Source: Desmodesmus armatus | Taxonomy: Eukaryota > Chlorophyta > Chlorophyceae > Sphaeropleales > Scenedesmaceae | Direction of reading: 5' to 3' | NCBI GenBank assembly: GCA_007449985.2 | Contig: VIIQ02000015.1 | Location: 596,001 to 660,000, forward strand | DNA: 64,000 bases | Shown: piece by piece, positions 11,301 through 23,200 of the stretch | Numbering within the stretch: position 1 is the stretch's first letter | Layout of the letters: each line of letters begins with the position of its first letter | Notes under the pieces: generated by a model | Told to the model about the DNA's origin: nothing | Databases searched by the model: none | What the model saw: the letters and a program-made list of their open reading frames with translations, nothing else | Made by a program: the position numbers and the translations under genes

Positions 11301-13760
11301 TGAGCAAAAGAGTCTAGCGATCTCTTGTGTGCAGTTGCCCGAGGGATGGATTGGCGCATTGCAGCCGTGGCTGCTGTCATGCTGGCCATGGCTGTGTGAA
11401 GGCTGCACAACCTGCCTGCGTTGCCGGGTCATGTGCTGCACCCCAGCCAGGGCGCTGCCCGGCGATGTTGGCTTGATCCCATCATGCGTGCGGCTGTGTT
11501 GCATCAGGCCAGAGCTCTGTTTGGCGCTCCACAGAGCTTGTATCTGGAGCAGAGAGGCTTGATCAGATGAGATCCCGGGTTTCACTAGGTTGCTTTCAGG
11601 TCTTGATGCCTCTGTGGTTCAAACAGTAAGGAGTCCGTCACGCGCAGGGGCTGTCCTGGCAGGCGGGATTGTGGGACTGTGTTGCTGCTGACAATGCATG
11701 TTTCCAAGGGTTGCGATTGCTACTCCCTGCCCCTTCCCTTGCGCGGTGATGGTGTGTCTGGCTGCTTGGGTCTCGGGCGTGTGGTTATGCGGGTGGGGGT
11801 GGGGGGACATCCTTGCCTTTGGAGGTGGTGGTGGTGGTGATGACTGGTAGGTGGTGCTTGCTTGGTGCTGGAGGTAGCTTTGCCCCAACAGGCAGGCCGT
11901 GCTGTTTGTGGTGCTGTGCCGCGCCATGTGGGTGTTTTGTCTGTTCATTTAGAACCTTGTTGCAGGTGGCGTTTGTTGGACTCGAGCAAGCATGGGCTTG
12001 CTCGCTTGTGCAGACTCCTGAGTGTCAAGGAAGCAGCGTATTGTGTTGTTGCCGTGTTGAGGGCGGTTGCCTGGGATTCTGAGCCCTAGCTCTGACAGCG
12101 TTACGTTTGGGGGCCGTGTGTGAGCTGTTGTGTGCTCGCATGCCCAGCTTGCAAAAGGCTGTGCCCTTGGTGGTGAGATTCAACATTGAGTGGGTTTGGC
12201 CGCATTGCGTAATGATGGTGCCAGCTGTTGGCCTGTGCTACTGATAATCGCGTCCGTCAGCTGTGCAGCAATCAAGCATGAAAGAAGGCGTGGTGGCTTG
12301 CATCAGGGGCGGCACCTGCCATGTCCATGTCACGTGCGTTTTCGGTGTTGTGTTTGTGGGCGTCGTGGCACGCCGTTTGGTTAGCTTCTGGTTGTGTACT
12401 GTATTACCAACTGTGCTGTGAGGTCTGGAGCTGCCGCTGCCTGTTTGCAGCAAAGTAGCAGCAGTGGCAACAGGCTCACCCCCTCATTGTTCAGGCATAG
12501 CAGCGCTCACTTCCAACGTTGGTCAAGGGCGTCATGTTGGGCTTAGATGGTTGGCCCTGGGGTCTTTGTATGTGAAGCCAGCTGTTGAGGCAACAGGCTG
12601 TGGCAACCTGCAGTTGCCGACAGACGCCTCAGAGCAGTTTTGCAGCTGCAGCGACTGGCATGGCATGTTCACAGTCATGGGTGGGCGGGGTCTTTTCTGC
12701 TTGGAGATTCTGTGTAGGCGTACTGCAGGTGTGGTGGAGTGTGGGGCGATTGCTGGCAGCATGCCGGGCTTGCAGCTGTGGGCCCGTGCTGTCAGTAAGG
12801 GCGCGGCTGGCGTCCCTGTGCTCTCGCGCAGGCGCCCTTTTGAACAGGCAAGCAGAGATTTGCTGATTGATGTGTTGCGTCTGCCTGGCACAGGCGGCGT
12901 GATCCCCTTCAGCATGGGTGGGCGCTGCGCCATGTACTACGCCTGTTGCTAGGCTGTCATGCTTCACCAACTTGCGTTGCGTGTGCGGTGGGAGGCTGTG
13001 GGAGGCTCTGCAGCTGCTGCGGCTATTGTCGCTGCTTCTGCAGGCTCCCATGGACCACACCAACTTGACACGCTGTCCACCATCTCCTGCTCCAAATGCT
13101 GCTTGCAGTTTTTGTCAGGGGCGTGTACCATTTTGGGAGTAGTATCCTTGCGCTTTTTGCTATTGACGGCTGTAAATGTCCGCGCGCGCCACGGCATCGC
13201 GTGTGTGTGCGTGTGTGTGCGCTAAGACAGTGGTGTTGTGGCCAGTCATGTCGGCCGGTCGATTGTGGATGCCTAGTGGCTGGTCCTGTTCCCTTGGCAG
13301 GGCTTTGGAGTCTGCATCTGTTTGCATTTCGCCCCGGCAACAGAGGGGCATGAGCGTCTTTTGGTTGTCATGAGAGTGTGGCTCTGCTGGCCAAGGGTGA
13401 GTGTAGGCGCCTGCACGCCTACAGCAGGGGCTTCAATTGCAGAGGGATAGCACACCAGGCCGCAGCCTTGAACATCTGCTGGCCTGGTTGAGTGCTTTGC
13501 TCCCGCAGGTCTGGGCTGGAGGGGGTGTTGGTTCTCAATTTTATGAGTGTCTTGTCTTCTTTGGCCTGTATCTATTGGTAACAAAACAGTTATGACACCC
13601 TTGACACTGACACACAGCGGCTCCGGTCTGGCGGCTGCGCGTGCTAATGGCATCATTGACCTGTAGACTGGTGGCAGCATTTGGATCATGCTCTGACTAA
13701 CTGTTGCTGGGCACCCTCCAAGCAACAGTGCAGCATCCGCAACGGCATGTAAAATTGTGA
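8311..13760 (+). other. 5.4-kb G+T-skewed gene-free stretch, possible long 3' UTR
   Basis: No frame on either strand shows protein-like sequence. The plus strand is conspicuously rich in G and T. The same skew is visible just downstream of other plus-strand genes here (after 26935, 32133 and 59577), so it may mark transcribed 3' UTR. The skew ends near 13760. The first TGTAA, the polyadenylation signal used by chlorophycean algae, that I noticed lies near 13170, and another near 13748. Whether one transcript covers the whole stretch cannot be told from sequence. Confidence 0.35.
10401..10454 (+). repeat. 27-bp perfect tandem duplication
   Basis: Two back-to-back identical 27-bp units, 10401-10427 and 10428-10454, each starting GGTCCCTTTGCAGCTGCTTG, inside the G+T-skewed region. 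Confidence 0.85.
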
Positions 13761-14099
13761 TTCACAAATGATAGTCAGGTGTCAACAGTGTTGGCGTCCC
13801 TCCCTCATAGGTGAGGGTCGGCCCCCGGCAGTCGACTCGGCTGAGGGTGTGGTCCCCCTGTTGACCATTGAAAACACATACACACCATGACAAAGCAAAC
13901 ACAGCATATGATTCAGCAGCTGCCCATCAAACCTGAAACAAAGGCAAGCCAAGGGGTAGCAGCAAGCACATCGACATGCTCCCCTCACACCTTGCCGAAT
14001 GGGTACCCTGCCAAGCTAGGACAACTTTTGAGGTGAGGGGTCAGCTTGACATTCGCAAGGCATATGCACAATGCCTGTACTGCCTCACGACAGCCTCAC

Positions 14100-15430
14100 C
14101 CTCCTAGTAGGCTGCTGCTGCTGTATTGAGAGTAGGACTCATCATGGAGTAGTGCTTCTGCTCCTGCTGGTGTAGACATAGACCATAGTCCATGGTCCTT
14201 GGATGGTAGCCAGAGTGCCCATGCTGCTGGCACTTGCCATCGCTCCCCTCACCCCAAAGCGCGTCTGTGTGTGTAGACAGAGAGCCTCCAATGCAAAACG
14301 AGCCAGTGGAAAGGGGAAGGTCAAAAGTACTAACGCTGTGTTGAAAGCTGTAGCTGCGCACCTGGGCCCGCTGCTGTTTGTGGGCAAGTTGCGAGGTGGT
14401 CACAGGCATCAGTGCCTCAGACTCTGAGCGTCCTGGGTATTGTGCAGCAAAGTGCGCCATCACTGGCAGTGTGTCACCACATGTACAGCTGACAGGCTTA
14501 CAGGCCCTGGGTGGCAGGCTGTCATGCACGATAACTTATCGTGGCAGCTTGAAGCTGCCACTGCTGAGCACACCTTGCTGTCCTAGTCGGACTATGTGGT
14601 GTGCCTCATAGACTGCTTGCATGTGAGTTGCATGTCCATAGTACGCTAGCCACACAAGCAATCCCTGTGCTAACACATACACACTTACAGACATGCCATG
14701 CACCTGTGGCTGTGAAGCTCGAAGAGCTCAAGCACATGCACAACGCAGCAGCAGTGAGAAGGGCAGGCCCCTGGCCTCGGCATCAGTCTGGCATCCTGTT
14801 GACCTTGCTTGGTGGTCAGCGCCAAGCATACATGTGTGCTCAGACGGACTCTGCCGCACCGGTAGAGTTGAGCAGTAGTTGCAACTACTACAGATGTAGC
14901 TCTTACTGGCCACTGTGGGGTCTACATCAACATAAATGCTGTTGGACGTTGGTGTTGAGTATGCTCAAACTGTTATGCTATATTCTGCACAACAAGCCCT
15001 GAGGGTTGCAGACAGCTGATCAACCACTACTTGCTATGCAAGCCAGTTGCCAAGCTTAGCTGTTCTGGTATGACAAGCATGCAGGCCGCCTTGAGCCCAG
15101 CTTCATCTGTCCGCCCGAAGTATGCTGTCATCTGCACAAAAAACAGCTTGGTCGCGGTCACTTTGACATTGCACATCACCGCAGTGCGTGGGCTGTCATT
15201 CAACAATGTGGCAGAGAACCCGGCACCAAACGGTGCCTGCTCCTCTGGCTGCTGCCAGCAGCCAGTGGCTGCCAGGCCCTGCGAGTGTGGATGCAATTGG
15301 GTCTCCCAAAGTACAGCCGGTGGCATGCAGCTTGCCGATGCTTGCCTATTGTAGTTCCTGACATGCATGGTGTGTGTTGGCGGGACTGAAGTCGCCATGT
15401 ACACTTGCCTTCTTTGGTTGGCCACCGAGC
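14100..15430 (-). CDS. Possible minus-strand gene, exons unresolved
   Basis: Weak evidence only. Minus-strand frames at about 15044-15270 (containing GAGFSATLLNDSPRTAV and MTAYFGRTDEAGLKAAC) and at about 14361-14444 (RSESEALMPVTTSQLAHKQQ, bounded by CAG and GTGCGC) look protein-like and are not low-complexity. I could not join them into a consistent gene, found no start and recognise no family. A possible first exon lies at about 15829-16194. If real, the gene would converge on the RNA-binding protein and diverge from ECM-A. Confidence 0.25.
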
Positions 15431-16334
15431 AGGGCTGCAGGCCCCTCCCAGCTGTTGGGAGGGGCTGACTTCACTTGATACCAGGACTTTGGCTATGCAG
15501 GGGACGTTGTGTGGACTGATATTGTGAGAATGAGAAATTGGTTTGGGGGGAGGGTGCACAGGGGGTCAGTGAAGAGGTGGGTCGCGTGTAGAGGTGGGTC
15601 ACAGGCGGACTGTCTGCCTGAGAGAGTGAACAACAGGACAAGCCTTATGCATGTTTGGGGTGGGGCCGCCCTCCCCTTCTACTGGGCCCATAATCGAAGT
15701 ATGCAATGGGATAAGATATTGCAGCGCTGTTCGTGCCAATGTGCACCACGTGGTGATGAAGTCTGAACCTCTTTGTGGCTGATCGCCTAGAGTGAGAGTG
15801 CTGGATGCGTGCACTAGTGGACGCAGAGTCACGCAAACATCTGAACCACAAGGTAAACTCGATATCTTGCCATCTTGTCTTGGTTATAAGTCTGACGCTC
15901 CGGACTCACTGTGAACTTCGGTTCAGAATGCCGCTGGTGCGAAGTTCCGCTGTCGTCACGATTGTGTGAGCCGTGGACAGCGCACAGCAGTTTACGCTTG
16001 ATGTTTACAAAGCTCGCTGAAGCAATCATCGTCTCAATCAACCCCTTGAATCGGCTGAGACAGTGTGCAGAAGCAAACCTCTTCGGCTTGAGCAGCAAAA
16101 ACTGTGAGAACAGGACACGGTACAATTTGCACAACTTCATCACAGTCTTTGGTGCCCCATTGTGCCCCCGGGAAAAACAGTCCGTCGGAGCCATCAGGAA
16201 GATGTGCTTTTGCTAATTTGGGAGCCTGAGGTCCGCTGCTCAGGGCGAGTGCTGTCACAGTATGTACATGTATCATCTTTGTGTTCATGCCGTCAGCTCA
16301 TGTGCAGCACTGGCTTTCTGCAGGTCCTTCGCTT
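15431..16334 (+). promoter_or_regulatory. Upstream region of ECM-A
   Basis: About 900 bp before the ECM-A signal-peptide ATG. An in-frame upstream ATG at about 16281 exists, but starting there would put 18 polar residues in front of the signal peptide, so it is not used. No promoter motif is identifiable. Confidence 0.3.
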
Positions 16335-17242
16335 ATGCACTCGCGAGCAGGGGCCCAGCACGCTGGGCCTTGCCTGAGCGTGTGGGTGCTTTTGCTGGTT
16401 CTTTCTAGCAGCTGCATTGCCTTGGCAAGTCGGCCATACATCGGAGAAGATGCACAGCTCAGGTGACTTTCAGCTTCTGCAGTGCAGCCAAGCAGCAGTA
16501 GCCCTGGCAGCTGCCTCAATGCTGGCGTCGGAATGCAGCTTGGGACATACTTCTTGTGCAGTCACAGCCGCATACAGCCCAGCACATGGAGTACAGCACG
16601 CCTCCCTGGCTCCCTCACCCCCAGTCCCATCTGCTACTGCAGCAGCTGCAAGATGCAGCTGCAGATGCACGTGGGCAGTCGTGACCGTGGGAAGACCGTG
16701 TTCCTCATCAGCAACCTTATCCATCACACAATCCACTCAACAGTTGCCAGCTACATGCACACGTGCTACAGCCAGGCGCCACAGCCTGCACAACACTGCC
16801 GCTCACAGTTCACGGGCACGGCTGCAGCTGAGTTGCATCCCCACCCACTATCAAGCCCGCCGATCATCACTATCCACACTGCCATCATGACTCGTTGTGA
16901 ATGCAGGAAGGCCCACCAAATCAGGCAGCTTACGCAGCAGGTGGCCAGCAGCGTCAACAGCCTGTCAAGGCAATTGAAGCAGTCAGCAAAGTGCCCAGAG
17001 GGTTGTGCCTCTGGCTTCTGTCAGCAGGATTCCACATCTGGCGCGCTGCGCTGCGCTAAGTGTGAAAACAACCTCATCGTCAGTAGACTGGAGGGGTGGT
17101 GTGGTGAGTGCGGCTTGAGGGGAAGTGAAGGGGAATCAGGGGCTGCAGCAGCAGACACACATCTGACAGCAGCAGCAGGGCATGAGGCGGAGCAACAATG
17201 GGAAGATATTGGGAGCACAGTCACACAGATGCGATGAGTTGT

Positions 17243-17288
<46 letters not shown>

Positions 17289-20200
17289 TCAGCGGTGTGA
17301 CATGTTGCACTGGTCCTGTCCCGCAGCAATGGGGCAACACCTGCTGACAGGCTGTCAGCAGCTGTTGTGGCACGAACAGCAGTCGGTTGGTTGGCAGAGG
17401 GTGTGCGCAGAGGAGCAGTGTAACAGCAGCAGCCATCCTTGATCAGTGAGATTTCTTGTACGCCTTGGTGGGATGGCCTAGTCATTGAGGAGCTGTGTGA
17501 CCTGCGCCCCTGCGCTCCCTGTTGCTTCATGTCATGCAGTGTGCCCTGCTGGAAAGTACTCCTTGAACGGTGCAGCATCCTGCACGGATTGCCCCAAGGG
17601 CTCATGGCAAGTAACTGGCTGCACCCGGCAACAGCAGCAGCTTCCGGCAGTGGTATTCAGCAGTTGAAACGCTTTTGGTTTCACACCAGGGCAAGCAGCA
17701 GAAGCCGTGCACCAGCAGCAGCTGCAAGCGCCTCAGCTGCATGCAGGATGCAGTTGCTAGCAGCATGCAGGTTCAGCACCCACTATGCAGCTTGCTTTGC
17801 ACAGCAGCAGCTGCTGCATGCATCAGTCTGGTGCGGTCGTGAGCCACAGCATCTGTTGAACTGCAGCATGCCGCGGCAAGCCCTTCGTTCTGAGAGGTAT
17901 GCCGCTGAATGGCTATGCTGATGGTGTGCATGGCTTGGCTCACTGTGATGTCCTGCAGGTGTCCTGGTGGCAGGTTCAGCACAGCTGACCCTCCCAAGAA
18001 GGTCGCGTGCCCAGCATCCATGACAACAGTGGGCCTGCGCGCCACTTCGTCTCGGTCATGCGGTGAGCAGGGCTGTGCAGAGCTATAGATTGTACTCTTC
18101 AGAGTACCGCAGCAGCACCTGTGAAAGCGTGAAGGGGTGTGTGTGTGTTGCTGCATGTCGGCTCCAGGTGGTGCTCAGCAGCACCTGCAGGTGTATGGAA
18201 GCACAGTGACCAGGAGCAGCAGCAGGGGTTGACACCCTCCCAGCAGTTTTCCATCGTTTCCGCAGACCCCCTTGCCGCCCGCAGCTGGTGTGATGCTCAG
18301 CAAGTTACTTTGACAGGTTTGATGTATACCTCCTTACACTGGCTTCTGCGCTGCCTGCCTGCCTGCTTGTCTGCCTGCCTTCCTGTGTGCTCGTAGTCAA
18401 TTTGCCCGGAAACTTCTACTCGATGACGGCGGATGGCACGCCCTCAGCAACAGTGTGTCCGGTCAACACCTATGGACCAGGTCTCAAAAAGCAGCGCAGC
18501 TGTGTGCCATGCCCTACAGGCTTCACAACCAACGGTGTTTCTGGTGCCAGAGCATCAGCAGCATGCGGTAAGCCCACCCTGCAGCTCTTTGCTTAGTGCT
18601 TCAACTGCTTGAATGACCTGTTGATGCTGCAATATTGTGACAGGGTTGGCATGCCAGCACAAGAAAGCATGGGCACAGGATAAGAGTGGCAGCCTCAGAC
18701 TGTGCATGTGGGCCGCCACTGGCAGCAGCAGCAGCAAGCAGTATGGACTGTGTGCAGCAACGCTCCGCTGTTCGCATCACAATGTGGGTGTGTGGGTGTG
18801 TGGTGCTGCTGCAGTTGTGCCTGCTGGATACTACCTGAAGGGCCCCGGCCAAGTTGCACCATGCCCCAGGTAAGTTGCTTACGTTATAATTGTGTCAAGA
18901 TGCAGGCCCGTTTTGTTGAGACTTTCAGTTGTGTCAGATGCAGGCCTGCTTGGCAGCTGCTTTGGTGTGATGCTGCACAAAATCCGGCAGCACAAAGACC
19001 TGAGTAAGCAGCAGACTGTAGCCGCTGTTGGCTGCAGTAGAGCTGCATGTCAGTCTGGCGAGATTGCCTCCAATCGCGCTCATGCAGTTGGTTGCTGCCT
19101 CATTTACTAACCACCCATTGTGTGTCTCACTCTTCAGGGGCGAGTGGAAAGAAGGCATTGGCAGCGAGGGCAACTGCACACGGTGTGCTATGGGCGTCAC
19201 TACCAGTGACGTAGCAGCAACCTCGGTGCAGAACTGTTCAAGTAAGCACTGGTTGGCACGGTGTGAGCTGAGCTGCATACTAGGGTATAGTACACACCAG
19301 GCATGCAGAAATTGTGCTGCAGGTAGCTGCGCTGACGTACCGTGTCAGCGTGGTTATGCAACCGTCATGTGACTCGGAGGACTGTCGCTGTTGCAAGATG
19401 CTTGGACACTCCCTGACACACACGGCGTGCTTGAGATGAAGCCAAGCCGCTGGCTGGGTGGTAGTTGTTGGTATCCCACTGCAAAGCGTCACAGCAAATG
19501 CTGCAGCTTGAAGTGTCTGGTCTGGCAAGCTGAACCTCTCTGCAGCGGTAGGGTGCAGCCTGGATCTCACTATGTTGGGGTTTAGGCCTAACCCTAACAC
19601 CTCAAACAGCTCATAGCACTGTTGCAACGCACTCACGTGCTATCCTCCTGCGTCTCCTGCTGTCCTGTCCCTGCAGTGCTTGTGGCTGGCTACTATGCCA
19701 AGGCAATGGAAGGCCCAGTTGTCACAGCTGTGTCTATCTGCCCCCAGAAGTACTACTGCCCCGGCGGTTCACCCATCTCTGCCTTCGACCCGGCACAGCC
19801 TGCTTGGCGGCCCGTGACTGAAACCACCATCATCCCATGTCCTGACGGGCTGTGGACGGAGGGGCTGGGAGCAAGGGTGGCTGCACAGTGCTGTGAGTAG
19901 CTGTGGAAACAAAACTGCTGGGATCCAACAATTTGCATGAATGCCTAGAGTAATGCTAGGAAAGGAATGCATTGATTGGGCGTGGCTCAGCCGTATCATA
20001 TGGCCCATATGGCTTCGTCCTTCCATGTCACCATTTGAAGCAGAGGTGCATGCCAGCTGACAGTGAGCTTCCTTACAGCATGCTCGAACTAGCATGCAGT
20101 CGGGCTCAGGATACACCAAACGTACCACAATATTGTGTTGATGCCTGTTTGCTGCCAACAGCTGCCCTTGTTATCGTGCCTCTGACTGGTCCTTCTGCTG

Positions 20201-23200
20201 TTTGCCTGGCTGCCGCATCATGGTCTTTGCTGTTGCTGCATATCCGCAGTGGTCCCGCCTGGATACAAGGCATCTGCAGGTGCTGTGGTCCCCTGTGAGG
20301 ACAATGCATGGAGAGGGGACTGGAAGCCAGCGGCCGATGCGACCGAATGCACCAGCTGCGGCTTGGGTGTAAAGATGTCAAAGACAGACAAGATTGCTGT
20401 CTACGACCCCTCCACATATGATGAGATCCTCATTGACGTTGCCACAAGCTCTGACGATTGCTGTAAGTACCTCGCGCACTTCTCCGCTGATTGCAGCAAG
20501 GGAGGGTGTTTAAGCTGCATAACAGCACAGCGCAGCATTCAGGCGAGGCTGGGTGCTAGGGTGCTAGACCCCCACTGGGGTGCGGCGACGGCATTTTTAT
20601 TCACTCGCACTTGGCTGTGCAATAGCTGGCTGGATCCAACACACCTCACAGGCCACAAGTCAGTGTCTCTACTGCTCACGCTCCCTCATGTGCGGCTGGC
20701 TGTATCATGCTGCAGACATTCAGGCCGGCCAGGGCCTGCTGTACACGACCCTGGACAAGTCATGGAGGGCAGTCAACTGCGACACAGACAACTACGGAGT
20801 CTCCAATACCAGCTACGGGCTGAGCCCTCAGCCTTGCAAGGCCTGTCCCATGAACATGGTCGCCTCAAGGGACAGGACCAACTACCCGAGGAGTGCGCGC
20901 TGGTGAGTTGGCTTGCACAAAATACAACACACTGTACAGTCGGCTGCCTCAGGGCCCATCTTGCAGTGGGTTATGTAATCAGCAAGACAGTCCCCTAAAG
21001 TGCGCTGGGTTATGTAATCAGCAAGACAGTCCCCTAAAGTGCGCTGGCCAGTGACTCTTTGAGTCATCTGCCTTACCAGTGTCTTTTGATGCCAGGGGTG
21101 GGTGCATTGCATGCAGTGTGCACAGGCATGGTGTGTTGCTGATGGTCTTTTGAAAATCAACTGGGATGCAGGCTTGTGGTGGCTGCTGCATCTTCCTGTG
21201 TCTCTAGGGAAGGGAGGGTGCTTCACCTATTAGTGGCACTGCGAGCCGTGTTGTGTTTGAGGCACGGATAGCATTTCGCCATGTTTTAGAATGCTTCTCA
21301 GACATCTGCACGTGCTGCTAATGCTGCTGGTGATGTGTTTGCAGGTACCACGCCAATGCAGACGGCACTGGTGGCTTCACCGGCCCTTATGCCTGCGTCA
21401 ACAGAGCCGGGTACGGCTACAACGGCCGCATCTCACAGAAGTGTGACACGGGCTACTATAATGACAAGGACACATACTCCAAATGCTGGTGAGCACACAG
21501 TATCTTCTCTGGCATGGCAACACAGTGCCATTGCTTGCAACACATGCGTTGGATTTGTGCAACCTGTGTGCTCGCATATCCCCACCCAAGTTGCTGGTCA
21601 GACGCTCTTGTTGTACTGATGGCATGGCACCCGCTTTATCTCCACCAGCACTACAAGGTTGCCCAGCAGGTTCATTGTGCATTTGCAACAAGATTGACTG
21701 CACTTTGCCCAGGTGTCTGGTGCTGCTGCGCCAGGCCAATTCACTGCCACCATCTGGCAACATTGACAAGCTTGGACCCACCCAGTGTTACTGTGTGACA
21801 CACGTGTGTAGGGTTCCCTGCAGTGAGTAAGCTCACGTGGTGGCCAATACTGAACTACTATTCTGTTGGTTGTTGCGCAGGCCTTGTGGTTTTGGCTTGA
21901 CCACCAGAGGGCCTGGTGCTGGTGTCAAGTCATCAGACTGCGGCATTGCGCCTGGATATGGCTATGAGTTTGGTGACTTCTACAACAAGACACTCATCAA
22001 GTGCCCCATCGGTAAGTACTGGTTCTTCTGCTGCTAAGTGCTGCTTATATGCGGAATGTATTCTGCTCTGTTCTGCTGTGCTTTTTTTTCTGAAGCTGGA
22101 CATCCCGTTGAGGAAGTCACCCCTTGCACGCAGATGATGTTAGGGGTCGCTGACAGCAGCAGACAGCAACCAGCATCAGCAGTAGACTGATCAGCAGGGT
22201 GTCTTCAGTGCAGGAGGGTGGGCTGTTTTGTGTCTGATGGGCACAGTGTGGGTGTGTGGATGGGGAAGGGAGGCACCCATTTCTGCTTCTGCAGTTGGTT
22301 GATCTTGGAGTCAGCAGAAACTTTGTTTTGTTGCTGTTGCAGGCAAGTATGCCGACACCATCCGCTATGACCGCACCAGCCGATGCACCAACTGCCCCAA
22401 CGGCACGACCAACGACATGGAGGGAGCTGACGACATCCTAGACTGTGACAGTAAGTGCATGGTGCTGTTTTCTGAGTGCCGATCACAGCTTGGCAGTATG
22501 AAACGATAGCTCATGGCGGAAAACACCTTGATGTGATGTTGATGTGGTTCAAGCTGTCATGCAAAAAAATTTGTGGTGGCCTGGGTTTGTTTTGGGACCC
22601 AAGATGTATGCGTCTTTGCTTCCATACTTGTTTGATGTGCAGAGTGTGCCGCTGGTTGGGGTGGACCCGCCTGTGCAACTCAATGTGGAGGTGCTGGAGA
22701 CGCCGCAACCTACGGCCCTCCCGGTCGCGAGTATGGCTCGCCCTGCATCCCCTGCAACAACGTCCTGACGTACTACTCGTACAACTGGGGCACCAACAAC
22801 GATGTCTGGTCTGCTCCGGTGGTGTCGCGACTCGGCGCAGACATGGCCGTGGACTGCCTTGCCGCGTACACGCAGCTGAACGACGGTGCATTCTACTTGC
22901 CTGTCCCTGACATAGCTTCCAACAATGTCACCAAGGATGTCGCGACGTTCTCCGACTGTGTGGCGCTGTGTACGGGCAACTGCGCGCTGGTGACGTACGA
23001 TTATAAGACGAAGGAATGCTTCACGCTCATCCTCGCACCTTCCACCTTTGAAGGGTACGTTGAGGCACTGCATACTTGTGTTTGATCTGCTCTGCTTTTT
23101 TGTGGTCTCTGGAACAGCTAGATTTGCTGCTGGTCTTGCAGTATGATTCTGACCTTACATGTGACGGATATGTTGCCGACATGACAGCTACACTCGCATC

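Noticed and set aside
12464..12952. 162-codon plus-strand frame as a gene
   Set aside because: The composition follows the surrounding G+T skew; there is no recognisable motif, splice structure or signal.
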